From Calothrix sp. NIES-4105 (GTDB lineage: Bacteria > Cyanobacteriota > Cyanobacteriia > Cyanobacteriales > Nostocaceae), in the NCBI RefSeq assembly GCF_002368415.1, contig NZ_AP018290.1, positions 8,609,717 through 8,673,716 on the forward strand: a DNA stretch of 64,000 nucleotides. Direction: 5' to 3'. Positions 9,614 through 18,011 of the stretch are shown here, piece by piece. Each line of letters begins with the position of its first letter. Position 1 is the first letter of the stretch. A model generated the notes under the pieces. The model was given only the letters and a program-made list of their open reading frames with translations, did not search any database and was not told the origin of the DNA. Both the position numbers and the translations under genes were made by a program.

Positions 9614-10366
9614 TTATCCAAATCTATAACCAAAACCACGTACCGTTACAATGTATTCGGGATGACTAGGGTCTTTTTCGAGCTTTTCGCGCAACCAGCG
9701 AATATGAACGTCAACTGTTTTGCTATCACCTACAAAATCTGGGCCCCATACTTGGTCTAATAATTGTTCGCGCGACCAAACTCGTCGTGCATAGCTCATA
9801 AATACTTCTAACAACCGAAATTCTTTTGGTGATAAGTTCACTTGCTGTCCCCGAACCAAAACTCTACATTCCTGTGGGTACAACGTTACTTCCTTATATT
9901 GTAAAACAGGTGATTGTGGTAACGCGCTCAACCGCTGGCGCCTTAATAATGCTCGACAACGCGCGACAAGCTCTCGCACACTAAACGGTTTTGTTAAATA
10001 ATCATCGGCACCGACTTCTAACCCTAACACGCGATCAGTTTCGCTACCCTTTGCACTCAACATCATAATTGGTACAGGATTACCTTGTTGTCGCAAAAAT
10101 CGACAAATATCTAAACCATTAATTTGCGGCAACATTAAATCTAAAATAACTAAATCAAAGCTATTCTCACCTGGATTCGATTCATTAGCCTTCAAATAAT
10201 CAACCGCTGAACGTCCGTCCGAAGCTGTCACTACTTCATATCCTTCACCCTCCAAAGCCATCAGCAGCATGTCGCGTATCAACTCTTCGTCTTCCACTAC
10301 TAAAATGCGGCTTGTTTGTACAAATTCCGCATTTGAAGGATATTTACTTAGTTCATTGCTATACAT
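9614..10366 (-). CDS. sphR: phosphate response regulator SphR (PhoB family, OmpR type)
   Basis: About 250 residues. After a 20-residue tail, a receiver domain shows the acidic pocket (ILVVEDEELIRDML), the phospho-acceptor Asp in DLVILDLMLP, the Thr/Ser switch MMLSAKG and the Lys in DDYLTKPFSVREL. The C-terminal winged-helix DNA-binding domain (LSPKEFRLLEVFM, then VDVHIRWLREKLEKDPSHP and VRGFGYRFG) is OmpR/PhoB type. It should bind Pho boxes and activate phosphate uptake genes; it is paired with sphS and phoU. I prefer the ATG at 10366; a GTG at 10375 (adding MIS) is also open. I saw no clear Pho box in the upstream region. Confidence 0.94.
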   Translation of the reverse strand: MYSNELSKYPSNAEFVQTSRILVVEDEELIRDMLLMALEGEGYEVVTASDGRSAVDYLKANESNPGENSFDLVILDLMLPQINGLDICRFLRQQGNPVPIMMLSAKGSETDRVLGLEVGADDYLTKPFSVRELVARCRALLRRQRLSALPQSPVLQYKEVTLYPQECRVLVRGQQVNLSPKEFRLLEVFMSYARRVWSREQLLDQVWGPDFVGDSKTVDVHIRWLREKLEKDPSHPEYIVTVRGFGYRFG

Positions 10367-10375
10367 CGATATCAC

Positions 10376-10762
10376 TTTATGAGGTTTGCGCTTGTATAAA
10401 TGTGAATATTACTTATACGTACTAAATGCCCGTTTGTTACCTCAATAACTTATAAAAAAGTAACACGTGCGCCAGTTACCCACCCAATTATAAACTAACT
10501 CAGTATAAATCATGAGAAGTTTACTATCGTTCGTGCCCAACTTTTTCTTGACAAAGCATATTTTCCTTTGTATACTATTTTTTAGTACAATAGAACTAAA
10601 CTAAGTCATAAGAAACTATTCTTGAGGCTTAACAAAGTTGTTTTCAGCATTTTCACTCTACCAAAAATAAGCGTTTAAAAGCTAGGCTAATGTCTGCATG
10701 TTTAATGACTTGATATTAGCTTGCGAGTGCGAGATTTTGTATTATCAATGGAGTTTGTGAGT
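10376..10762. other. divergent promoter region between sphR and the coiled-coil genes
   Basis: 387 bp, AT-rich, without a gene. It must carry promoters for sphR (minus) and the coiled-coil operon (plus). I see no operator or riboswitch that I can name. Confidence 0.4.
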
Positions 10763-11731
10763 ATGGAAGTTGGAAATAAAGATAGTAAACAAAAGTTAAT
10801 GCAAGCTTTTGGGCAGATTATAAAGGAGCGTAGAGCCATTGAGTCAAAAATCGCTACAAAGCTTGAAGTTGCGGAAAAAGCTAAAAATAAACAAATTCTT
10901 GAAACTGCTTCTACATATACAGTTGATAGTATAGTTAAAAGCTTGGCTGATTTACAGTTAGAGTTTGGTGGAATCGTTAATAGCTTATCTACGAAGTTAG
11001 CACTCGAAAACTCGAAGCTTGATGAACTCAACCGTGGGATTGAAATTGAAACTCAACATTTGCAAGAACTCCAACAAGTTAGAGTTGTTGCAGATGCGGT
11101 TGATATTTTGACTCAAGAGCATCAAGAAAAATTGAAAACTCTTGAACAAGATGCCCAAAGTAAACGCGAAGCTTTAGAAAAAGAAGCAACACAAGCTCGT
11201 TCTTATTGGCTCAAGGAACAAGCCGAGTTCGATGAAGCCGTACAAGTATATAATCAACTGCAAGCAAAGCAACGTCAGCAAGAAACTGAAGACTATCAGT
11301 ATAAACTCGAAAATACTCGTAAAATTAATACCGACGCATACGAAGCTAAAAAGCGTAATTTAGAACGTGAACTACAACTTGGCGCCACAACAAGAGAGAA
11401 AAATTGGGCAGAACGCGAAAAAACTCTAAAAGCAAATCAACCATTGTTGAGCGAATATCAAAAGAAAGTGGATGCATGGACAGCAGAATTAGAAGAAGCA
11501 GTTAAAAAAGCGCGCGAAGAAGCAATAAAAGATACAAGTCAAAAAGCGAAAGTTGAAGCTGACTTACTTGAGAAAGAGTGGGAGGCAACAAAGCAAAGCT
11601 ACGAATTGAAGGTTAAATCGCTTGAAGAAACAATTCAAAAACAGGTTGAACAAATCGAAAGCATCTCCACTCAACTACAAGTAACGCTCAAGCAAGCACA
11701 AGATTTAGCAATGCGTGCGTTTAATCAATAA
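10763..11731 (+). CDS. coiled-coil protein A of a paralogous pair
   Basis: About 322 residues, almost entirely heptad-type helix rich in Glu, Lys, Gln and Ala, with no signal peptide or membrane segment. Landmarks are FGQIIKERRAIESKIATKLE near the start, LQLEFGGIVNSLSTKLALE, a central KLENTRKINTDAYEAKKRNL and the tail STQLQVTLKQAQDLAMRAF. I chose the ATG at 10763 because GGAG lies 10 nt before it; upstream TTG (10721) and ATG (10748) are in frame but have no ribosome site. It is followed 52 bp later by a clear paralogue, so the two are probably co-transcribed. Coiled-coil-rich cyanobacterial proteins are often cytoskeletal or filament-forming; whether these are is inference. Function unknown. 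Confidence 0.85.
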   Translation: MEVGNKDSKQKLMQAFGQIIKERRAIESKIATKLEVAEKAKNKQILETASTYTVDSIVKSLADLQLEFGGIVNSLSTKLALENSKLDELNRGIEIETQHLQELQQVRVVADAVDILTQEHQEKLKTLEQDAQSKREALEKEATQARSYWLKEQAEFDEAVQVYNQLQAKQRQQETEDYQYKLENTRKINTDAYEAKKRNLERELQLGATTREKNWAEREKTLKANQPLLSEYQKKVDAWTAELEEAVKKAREEAIKDTSQKAKVEADLLEKEWEATKQSYELKVKSLEETIQKQVEQIESISTQLQVTLKQAQDLAMRAFNQ

Positions 11732-11783
11732 TACATAAAAACTAAATAGATAAATTGTTCAGTGCTTCTGAAGGAGAATAACA

Positions 11784-12896
11784 GTGCCAGCAAAAAAACC
11801 AACGGATAAAAGTACAAAAGCCGAAATCCTCCAAGCTTACGAAGAGTTAGCCAAAGAGAAGGCAGCATTGAAAACAGAGCTTGATGCAGCTTTAAAAAAT
11901 CCTGCTAGCTCCAATAATAATACAGAACTGGCGCCACTTGCCACCAAAGAAAAACCAATAGAAAAAGAAGTTAAAACAACTATGAATTCATCAACAAGCG
12001 TTCAACAAAAAATGAACTCAACGATTGAAAGCTTGGTTAAAATTCAAATGGGATTTGGGAGTGCTGCGAATGAACTGTCTGAACTATTAACAGCAAGAGC
12101 ATTAAAGCTTGTTGAAGTGAAACAATCTGTTGCTATTGAAGTCAAGCAACTCAAAGAATTACATAAGCTAGAAGTAAAAGAGAATACCTTAGATACTCTA
12201 ATCGAAACTTACGAGAGTAATTCTAAAACTTATCAGGAAGAATATTTAAAGCAGTCGGAAACATTATTGCAGCAAATTCAGGAAATGCAAATTTCTTGGC
12301 AAAAGGAACAAGAAACGCATAAGTTAGCAGTTAAAGAACGGAATGATAATCTTTCTAAGACTCGTCAGCGTGAAGAAGCTGGTTATAAATATGACCTAGA
12401 GCTTCAACGCAAATTAGCGATAGATGAATATGAGCAGCAGCAAACAGGTTTATATAATCAGTTAGAAGAATCACAACAAGAAACGAATAAGCAATGGGAT
12501 GCGCGCGAAAAGGGTATTTCTGAGCGTGAGCAGCAATTTGAAGAATTAAAAGCAAAAGTCGAAGCTTTGCCCAAAGAGAAAGAAGCTGCAATTAAGAAAG
12601 CGACTGAAGAAGGTAAAGGAATTGCACATTATCAAGCAAAGATTAAAGCTGATTTATTAGCTAAAGACGTTGACGGGCAAAAGCGCTTCTACGAACAAAG
12701 ACTTCAATCTCTTGAGCAAACTATTTCTAACCAAGACGCGCGGATTCAAAATCTCTCTAGACAACTTGAATCTGCATTAAAACAAGTTCAAGATTTAGCA
12801 GTCAAGGCAATAGAAGGTTCTTCGAGTGTAAATTCTTACCAAGCAATGAAAGAAATTGCTTTGGAACAAGCTAAAAGTCAAATGAAAGCTAAGTAA
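11784..12896 (+). CDS. coiled-coil protein B of a paralogous pair
   Basis: 370 residues, starting with GTG preceded by AAGGAG at 8 nt spacing, which fixes the start. A basic Lys/Ala-rich head (about 70 residues, low complexity) precedes a long coiled coil aligning with protein A: LVKIQMGFGSAANELSELLT matches LQLEFGGIVNSLSTKLALE, YKYDLELQRKLAIDEYEQQQ matches YQYKLENTRKINTDAYEAKK, and LSRQLESALKQVQDLAVKAI matches the tail of A. The C-terminus carries 30 extra residues. No catalytic motif is visible. Probable heterodimer or co-filament partner of A, from the shared architecture and operon arrangement; this is inference. Confidence 0.87.
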   Translation: MPAKKPTDKSTKAEILQAYEELAKEKAALKTELDAALKNPASSNNNTELAPLATKEKPIEKEVKTTMNSSTSVQQKMNSTIESLVKIQMGFGSAANELSELLTARALKLVEVKQSVAIEVKQLKELHKLEVKENTLDTLIETYESNSKTYQEEYLKQSETLLQQIQEMQISWQKEQETHKLAVKERNDNLSKTRQREEAGYKYDLELQRKLAIDEYEQQQTGLYNQLEESQQETNKQWDAREKGISEREQQFEELKAKVEALPKEKEAAIKKATEEGKGIAHYQAKIKADLLAKDVDGQKRFYEQRLQSLEQTISNQDARIQNLSRQLESALKQVQDLAVKAIEGSSSVNSYQAMKEIALEQAKSQMKAK

Positions 12897-12910
12897 TATG
12901 TGCTAAGTAA

Positions 12911-12940
12911 TATGTATGGTGGCTTCAGCCACCATACATA
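12911..12940. terminator. 30-bp hairpin between coiled-coil operon and the tiny ORF
   Basis: TATGTATGGTGGCT and its complement around a TC centre give a near-perfect palindrome just after the stop of the coiled-coil gene B and just after the stop of the convergent 39-residue frame, so it could end both transcripts. Its core GGTGGCTTCAGCCACC is the same as in the hairpin at 44680-44703. Confidence 0.6.
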
Positions 12941-13060
12941 TTATGGTTTGTTTTTCTTACTATTATTTTTATTCAGTGAATTCATTTCTCCTATAAAACC
13001 TGGTTCGCTAATTATTGGTTGACCACTTGGTGGTGGGTCTTGTCTTTTTGAGTCTGCCAT
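12941..13060 (-). CDS. tiny protein 1 (39 residues) of a tandem paralogous pair
   Basis: ATG at 13060 to TAA at 12941. The peptide begins MADSKRQDPPPSGQPIISEP, continues GFIGEMNSLN and ends in an Asn/Lys-rich tail KNNSKKNKP. It aligns with the 41-residue frame just upstream: both have a basic/Ser head, a PP-x-GG/SG-x-P segment, an E-x-GF motif followed by E and N, and an NN-KNK-type tail ending in P. That two adjacent frames encode the same pattern while their DNA differs supports real coding. Strongly hydrophilic, no signal peptide, no recognised family. No Shine-Dalgarno sequence is visible. A RiPP precursor, a small regulatory protein and an orphan degenerate frame are all possible. Confidence 0.55.
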   Translation of the reverse strand: MADSKRQDPPPSGQPIISEPGFIGEMNSLNKNNSKKNKP

Positions 13061-13143
13061 AATAGTTAGGATTTACGGTTAATAATTTTTTTGTCGTATC
13101 TGTCGTATCTATCTATTAATGAAATAAATTAAAAACAAATCGT

Positions 13144-13269
13144 TTATGGAGTTTGCTTTTTATTTTTATTGTTGTTATCATTTGATGTATTCGTTTCTAC
13201 AGTAAAACCGTTCTCTGTTCTGAATGGTTTGCCGCCTGGAGTAGGTGGTTTAGGTCTTGAGCGAGACAT
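13144..13269 (-). CDS. tiny protein 2 (41 residues) of a tandem paralogous pair
   Basis: ATG at 13269 to TAA at 13144, with AAAGG about 10 nt before the ATG. It starts MSRSRPKPPTPGGKPFRTEN, then GFTVETNTSN, and ends DNNNKNKKQTP. See tiny protein 1 for the shared layout (Pro-rich head, E-x-GF, Asn/Lys tail). The 83-bp gap to tiny protein 1 and the same strand suggest one transcript, starting after the hisA terminator at 13400-13432. Not a recognised family; function unknown. Confidence 0.58.
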   Translation of the reverse strand: MSRSRPKPPTPGGKPFRTENGFTVETNTSNDNNNKNKKQTP

Positions 13270-13399
13270 TGTTTGTTTACCTTTGTTGTAGTTGGTTACA
13301 GGTATTACTACATACGTGTTTTTCTTGAATCCGGAAATGAAAAGATGTTTTTATGATGTTAGTTGCTATGTATTAGTGGTAATATATGATGGTTACTAT
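13270..13399. other. upstream region of the tiny-protein pair
   Basis: The stretch between the tiny-protein start and the hisA terminator should contain the promoter for the pair. It includes TGAATCCGGAAAT at 13326-13338, repeated exactly at 13611-13623 near the end of hisA. No consensus promoter can be stated with confidence. Confidence 0.35.
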
Positions 13400-13432
13400 C
13401 AAAAAAAAATAGAGGCGCCGCGCGTCTCTATT
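13400..13432 (-). terminator. Rho-independent terminator downstream of hisA
   Basis: On the minus strand an 11-bp stem AATAGAGACGC/GCGCCTCTATT (one G-T pair) with a three-base loop is followed at once by a run of nine to ten T. This is the clearest intrinsic terminator in the window. It lies about 250 bp past the hisA stop and separates hisA from the tiny-protein pair. Confidence 0.8.
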
Positions 13433-13683
13433 AAGAGGAAACCCATTAATTTTTTTTATTTATAAAAATATTGAAAAATATATTGAAACAACAAATTGAA
13501 ATAACAAATTGAAATGTAGCTGTTGTAGATAGTTTTGAAGGTAATGAGTCATGTGAAGAACTCAGAAGCTTCGTAATTATCTATAACTTGAGATACACTT
13601 TGGTAAATTCTGAATCCGGAAATATTGAAAAATATTCAAAACAAAATCTTATGGAACAGGCACCGGGCGCCTGTTCTACTTTA

Positions 13684-14457
13684 TTATGCGAAGGTAGGAA
13701 AATCGAAGTTTGGAGGGATATCTTGAATGCGTCCGGGGCCAACCGCGCGTATTGCTTCACGCAAGCTGACATCACCTGTGTAAATAGCGCGTCCAACAAT
13801 TGCACCTGTTACACCTTGAGGTTCGAGGGCGAGTAAACTAAGTAAATCGGTGACAGAACTAACTCCACCTGAAGCAATTATTGGAATTGATATTGTTTGA
13901 GCGAGTTCGCGAAGTGCGTCAAGGTTGGGACCTTGCATGGTTCCATCACGGTGGATATCGGTGTATATAATAGCCGAGGCGCCTAGTTCTTGCATTTGAA
14001 GTGCGAGTTGGGTTGCTTGCATTTCTGAAGTTTCAAGCCAACCGCGCGTAGCAACAAGACCATTACGAGCATCAATACCAACAATTATTTGATCTGGATA
14101 TTGTTGTGATAGCGTTTGAACTAATTGAGGTTGTTCAACTGCGACAGTACCTAATATACAGTAGCGTACACCTAAATCGAAAAGCTGTTTGACGCTCTCT
14201 AAGTCGCGCAAACCCCCACCAACTTCTACAGGTATCGATACTGCCTGGGTTATTGCTTCTATTGCTTCAAGGTTGACAGGTTTACCTTGTTTTGCACCGT
14301 CCAAGTCAACCAAATGTAATCGAGTGGCGCCTTGTTCAACCCACTCTTGAGCTACTTCAACCGGATTTTCATTAAAAACTTGAGACTGAGCGTAGTCTCC
14401 TTGATAAAGTCTTACACAACGTCCTTCGAGTAAATCAATTGCTGGAATAACTTCCAT
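13684..14457 (-). CDS. hisA: phosphoribosylformimino-AICAR-phosphate isomerase (HisA)
   Basis: 257 residues, TIM barrel. It isomerises ProFAR to PRFAR in histidine biosynthesis. The catalytic Asp near the N-terminus is in [20 protein letters not shown], the second acid in [16 protein letters not shown], and the two phosphate-binding loops are EVGGGLRDL and IIASGGVSS. Length and start match the family. Histidine genes are dispersed in cyanobacteria, so the lack of other his genes nearby is normal. The gene precedes (on the minus strand) the terminator at 13400-13432 and is separated from the L,D-transpeptidase by 56 bp. Confidence 0.97.
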   Translation of the reverse strand: MEVIPAIDLLEGRCVRLYQGDYAQSQVFNENPVEVAQEWVEQGATRLHLVDLDGAKQGKPVNLEAIEAITQAVSIPVEVGGGLRDLESVKQLFDLGVRYCILGTVAVEQPQLVQTLSQQYPDQIIVGIDARNGLVATRGWLETSEMQATQLALQMQELGASAIIYTDIHRDGTMQGPNLDALRELAQTISIPIIASGGVSSVTDLLSLLALEPQGVTGAIVGRAIYTGDVSLREAIRAVGPGRIQDIPPNFDFPTFA

Positions 14458-14513
14458 TTACAGCGTTCCTCTTAAATATAAGGGGATACCTTTTGCGGTT
14501 TCCCCCAAATATT

Positions 14514-15026
14514 TTATCGGTTTACAACTACTGGTGTACCAACGGATGCCCAACTATATAAACTTCTCGCTTGGCTTGGTCGCAAATTCACACAACCACG
14601 ACTAACACGGGAACCAAAGCTATTATGCCAGTAGGCGCCGTGAATACCATAGCTACCGTCATAGTACATAACGCTAGGAACATTTTGCCTGTCATAGTCT
14701 GCACCGCGCATTCTAGCTTTGCGGTGTTTACTTTGAATATTAAAAACACCAGTTAGTGTAGGTGTATCTTTTTTGCCAGTAGAAACCCGCATCGAATAAA
14801 CTGGGTTTCGACCTTGCCAAGCAACTAACTTTTGTTCCGATAAGTCTACTTGAATCCAACGACGCTCTGACTGTTTGAGTCTTTGAATTGATTGACGAAT
14901 CCTAGAACCTTTTGATTGCGCCAAAGCTTCTGTTGAACTTGCACCTAAAGAACCTAGAGTTAGTGCTGCACCAACGAATATTGCTGTTAAGGGACGCACC
15001 CAATTGCTGGAAATCCAATTTTTCAT
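14514..15026 (-). CDS. L,D-transpeptidase (YkuD family), exported
   Basis: 170 residues with a signal peptide (WVRPLTAIFVGAALTLGSLG ending near EALAQ). The catalytic core carries the YkuD signature: HG in GIHGAYWHNSFGSRVSRGCV, i.e. H...S-R-G-C-V-N, with Cys near residue 147 as nucleophile. The segment WIQVDLSEQKLVAWQGRNPV is the usual domain entry. It should form 3-3 cross-links in peptidoglycan or attach proteins to it, in the periplasm. It is a minimal single-domain form without LysM or SH3 domains. It stands between eda and hisA on the same strand. Confidence 0.92.
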   Translation of the reverse strand: MKNWISSNWVRPLTAIFVGAALTLGSLGASSTEALAQSKGSRIRQSIQRLKQSERRWIQVDLSEQKLVAWQGRNPVYSMRVSTGKKDTPTLTGVFNIQSKHRKARMRGADYDRQNVPSVMYYDGSYGIHGAYWHNSFGSRVSRGCVNLRPSQARSLYSWASVGTPVVVNR

Positions 15027-15137
15027 GATTTACGTTCTATTTATTATTTTTCAGCAAATATCGGCATATTGCCGTGGTGTGTGAGGTAGCTCTAATTACA
15101 TATTAATATTTGTTCGTCTCATTTTTAACACACTAAA

Positions 15138-15776
15138 TTAAGTAATATCTATATTTTGAATCAGATTTTTAGCGTTTTGAGTAATGAGTTCCCAGTTTCT
15201 GGCTTCTACTAATGCTTTTGGAAATAGTTCGGAGCTTAACCCGACTGCGATGGCGCCTGCAGATAAAAATTGATTGGCGTTATCTATTGTGACGCCTCCT
15301 GTGGGAATGAGCGGGATATGTCCGAGGGGTCCAGTTAAGCTTTTGATATAATTGGCGCCACCAAGTGATTGAACGGGAAATACTTTTACTGATGGAGCGC
15401 CGAAATTCCAAGCTGTCACAATTTCTGTAGGAGTTAGGGCGCCGGGAATAATTGGTATATTTTGAGCTACGGCAGCATGAATTAGTTCGGGGTCAACGTG
15501 TGGAGTAAAAATATATTGCGCTCCGCAATCAATGCAAGAGTGCAAATCTTGTAAATTTAGTACTGTTCCTGTACCAATAATACAGTCTGGTAATTCGCAG
15601 CGCAGCTTGGTAATTAAATCCACTGCTTTATCACTATTCCAAGTAATTTCAATCAGCCGCATTCCTGATGCAGCAACCGCAAGCGCCATTTGTCGCCCTA
15701 TTTCTAGTGAGGGTGCCCGAATCACAGCAAACGCGCGATTCTTCTGTAATATCGATAACCAATCATCAGCCATCAA
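15138..15776 (-). CDS. eda: KDPG / 2-keto-4-hydroxyglutarate aldolase
   Basis: 212 residues, TIM-barrel class I aldolase. The acid/base Glu is in RLIEITWNSDKA, the phosphate-binding segment is GTGTVLNLQD and LIPTGGV, and the Schiff-base Lys is in PSVKVFPVQSLGG. It splits 2-keto-3-deoxy-6-phosphogluconate to pyruvate and glyceraldehyde 3-phosphate (Entner-Doudoroff) or acts on related keto acids; the exact substrate cannot be read from sequence. A second Met is at residue 2; start uncertain by one codon. There is no edd nearby, which is usual for cyanobacteria. Confidence 0.93.
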   Translation of the reverse strand: MMADDWLSILQKNRAFAVIRAPSLEIGRQMALAVAASGMRLIEITWNSDKAVDLITKLRCELPDCIIGTGTVLNLQDLHSCIDCGAQYIFTPHVDPELIHAAVAQNIPIIPGALTPTEIVTAWNFGAPSVKVFPVQSLGGANYIKSLTGPLGHIPLIPTGGVTIDNANQFLSAGAIAVGLSSELFPKALVEARNWELITQNAKNLIQNIDIT

Positions 15777-15883
15777 ATCTGAACTATTAAATCAACTTCA
15801 TAAATTTACAACACTTTGATTTTTCTCTCTACAAATGTATTCTAAGTAAATCCTGGTAAAAAACAGTTCATCTTTGTGATTGC

Positions 15884-16972
15884 ATGATAAATCCAAGAAA
15901 AATGCTTGACAAAACAGCCATTAGTCTGCTGGCGCTAATTGCGGTTACTTGTGCGGGAGTGCCAACGATATCGCAAGCAAGCAAAATCGTGCTGCCAAAA
16001 GTATCAAAGATTTCTCTTAATAGTTCATATAGCTTACGAGTACATATATGGGATGTAACTTCAATAGCTTTTACTTCAGATGGAAAAACTTTAGTCAGCG
16101 GTAGTTTGGATGAAACAATTCAAGTATGGAACTTGCCAAAACGTGCGTTAGTTCGGTCGCTACCTGGTAACAAAGAAGGTGTAAACGCTGTAGCTATAAC
16201 TCTTGACGGACTAACTTTAGCGAGTGCAGGAGGTTCTGCAAACAGCAACGCTGATAAAACAATTCGCATTACAAATCTAAAGACAGGCAAAGTTATCCAC
16301 ACTCTTACAGGTCATACACTAGGTATTACTTCTTTGACTATAAGTCCTGATTCTAAGACTCTCGTAAGTGGAAGTTATGACAAAACTATTAAGCTTTGGA
16401 ATTTAAATACAGGTCAACTAATTAATACGCTAACCGGACATGGCGCCTGGGTGCGGGCAGTGGCAATTAGTCCAGACGGTAAAACCCTTGTGAGTGCAGG
16501 AGGTGCGGTTAACACGAATACCGATACAACGATTCGAGTATGGGATTTGCCAACAGGAAAACTAATTCGTAGCATCACAGGCAATACTAATCCCGTTAGT
16601 TTTATCGGCTTTACTCCTGATGGACAAACTATAGTTAGCGGTGATGAAACCGCTGTTAAATCATGGAACGTCTCAAAGGGTGAGTTGATAAATACTATAA
16701 ATTCACCATCTGTAGAAGGAATTAAGGCAATTGCGATTAGTCCCGATGGTTCCACCGTGGCTACAACTTCCTTAGATGCATCAGTACAATTATGGAATTT
16801 AGCTTCAGGAAAACTTGTGCGGACTCTTGTCCCAGCTGCAAATAACCAAAATCTTGATCGTATATACCCTAGTAGCGTTTGCTTTAGTCCTGATGGTAAA
16901 ACTATTGCCATTGGACATGGTGGAGGCGCCTACAACTCTCAATTTTCAATCGACGTACAACCACTTTACTGA
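15884..16972 (+). CDS. secreted WD40-repeat protein
   Basis: 362 residues. A signal peptide (TAISLLALIAVTCAGVPTIS) is followed by a beta-propeller of about seven WD40 blades, each ending in WN/WD: IQVWNLPKR, IRITNLKTG, IKLWNLNTG, IRVWDLPTG, VKSWNVSKG, VQLWNLASG. The blades carry the usual S-PDG-K-T-L/I-VSGS turn. No other domain is present, so it probably acts as a periplasmic or surface protein-binding scaffold. Start ATG at 15884; an internal ATG (MLDKTA, residue 7) is also plausible. Neither has a strong ribosome site. Confidence 0.88.
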   Translation: MINPRKMLDKTAISLLALIAVTCAGVPTISQASKIVLPKVSKISLNSSYSLRVHIWDVTSIAFTSDGKTLVSGSLDETIQVWNLPKRALVRSLPGNKEGVNAVAITLDGLTLASAGGSANSNADKTIRITNLKTGKVIHTLTGHTLGITSLTISPDSKTLVSGSYDKTIKLWNLNTGQLINTLTGHGAWVRAVAISPDGKTLVSAGGAVNTNTDTTIRVWDLPTGKLIRSITGNTNPVSFIGFTPDGQTIVSGDETAVKSWNVSKGELINTINSPSVEGIKAIAISPDGSTVATTSLDASVQLWNLASGKLVRTLVPAANNQNLDRIYPSSVCFSPDGKTIAIGHGGGAYNSQFSIDVQPLY

Positions 16973-17123
16973 TCTAAGAGTAAGGTGGATGGGCGCCACC
17001 TACCGAAGTAATAAAAAGTATTACTATTAATTCACAGACTTCAGTCGCCAGCAGGATGTAATAAACATAAAGATAAATTTACACTCAAAACAACAAACTT
17101 TAAACATAAATGTAGCTAAAAAT

Positions 17124-17936
17124 ATGCCTCTCCATAAACTTGCTAGCTTTGACCCTAATTATAAAGAAACGTTTGGTGGTGATGACGTTAAAGGGTTAGA
17201 ACTTTATACGGAAAGCGGTACAAAAGTTGGTTCAGTTGATGATGTACTTGTTGATGATGAAGGCAAGTTTCGCTATTTAGTTATCAATACATTGCATGAT
17301 TCAACAAATAAAGGTATTTTATTACCAGTTGGACTATCTCGAATTGATTATACCCAGAAGCGGGTCTATGTCGATGGACTTAGTAAAGAACAAGTAGAAC
17401 ATCTACCTGAATATAGAGATAATATAGTTGTTGATTACGATTACGAGGAAGGAGTACGTCAAGCGTATCGCCCAACACAAGCTACTTATAATCGCGACAC
17501 CTATAATTACCAACAAGATGCTAACTTATATGATTTGAGCGCGCGTGACAATCAGACATTTAAATTATACGAAGAACGATTAATCGCTAGTAAAAACCGT
17601 GTTAAAGCTGGAGAAGTAACTCTTGGCAAACATATTGAAACTGAAACCGCAACAGTTACAGTACCGCTTGAAAAAGAAAGAGTAGTAATTGAGCGTGTTC
17701 CAGCATCTAGCGAAGCAGTAGTAGATTCTACTGTAATTGACTTCCAAGAAGGAGAAATCGCGCGCGTTGAAATTTACGAAGAAATACCAGAAATTCGTAA
17801 AGAAGCATATGTACGCGAAGAAGTGCGCGTTAAAAAAGTTGTTGAGCAAGAAAACTTTGAAGCTCAAGAAACAATTCGTCGTGAAGAATTAGATATCGAC
17901 ACTCAAGGTGATTTGAACGTCAACGATAGAAAGTAG
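17124..17936 (+). CDS. PRC-barrel and DUF2382 (YsnF/AvaK) protein
   Basis: 270 residues, soluble and acidic. The N-terminal PRC-barrel (about residues 20-95: VKGLELYTESGTKVGSVDDV, then ILLPVGLSRID) is followed by a linker rich in Tyr and Asn and a C-terminal DUF2382 domain (about 150-260: LYEERLIASKNRVKAGEVTL, then ETATVTVPLEKERVVIERV and EEVRVKKVVEQ). Proteins of this design are stress-associated in cyanobacteria (desiccation, oxidative stress); that role is family knowledge, and the molecular activity is unknown. The gene is monocistronic and ends before the GTAAGGTGGGCA hairpin at 17977. Confidence 0.9.
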   Translation: MPLHKLASFDPNYKETFGGDDVKGLELYTESGTKVGSVDDVLVDDEGKFRYLVINTLHDSTNKGILLPVGLSRIDYTQKRVYVDGLSKEQVEHLPEYRDNIVVDYDYEEGVRQAYRPTQATYNRDTYNYQQDANLYDLSARDNQTFKLYEERLIASKNRVKAGEVTLGKHIETETATVTVPLEKERVVIERVPASSEAVVDSTVIDFQEGEIARVEIYEEIPEIRKEAYVREEVRVKKVVEQENFEAQETIRREELDIDTQGDLNVNDRK

Positions 17937-17976
17937 GCGTAACTTGGTCGTAGGTTGGGTTTGTGGAACCCGACGT

Positions 17977-18001
17977 GTAAGGTGGGCAGTGCCCACCCTA
18001 C
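17977..18001. repeat. 25-bp hairpin of the GTAAGGTGGGCAGTGCCCACCCTAC family
   Basis: A near-perfect palindrome between two convergent genes. Related copies are at 20906-20930, 23934-23958, 44680-44703 and 59337-59361, all but one between convergent genes or inside repeat tracts. A GTAGGTTGGGTT/AACCCGAC dyad lies just before it (17949-17975). Confidence 0.7.
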
Positions 18002-18011
18002 TGTACTATAT

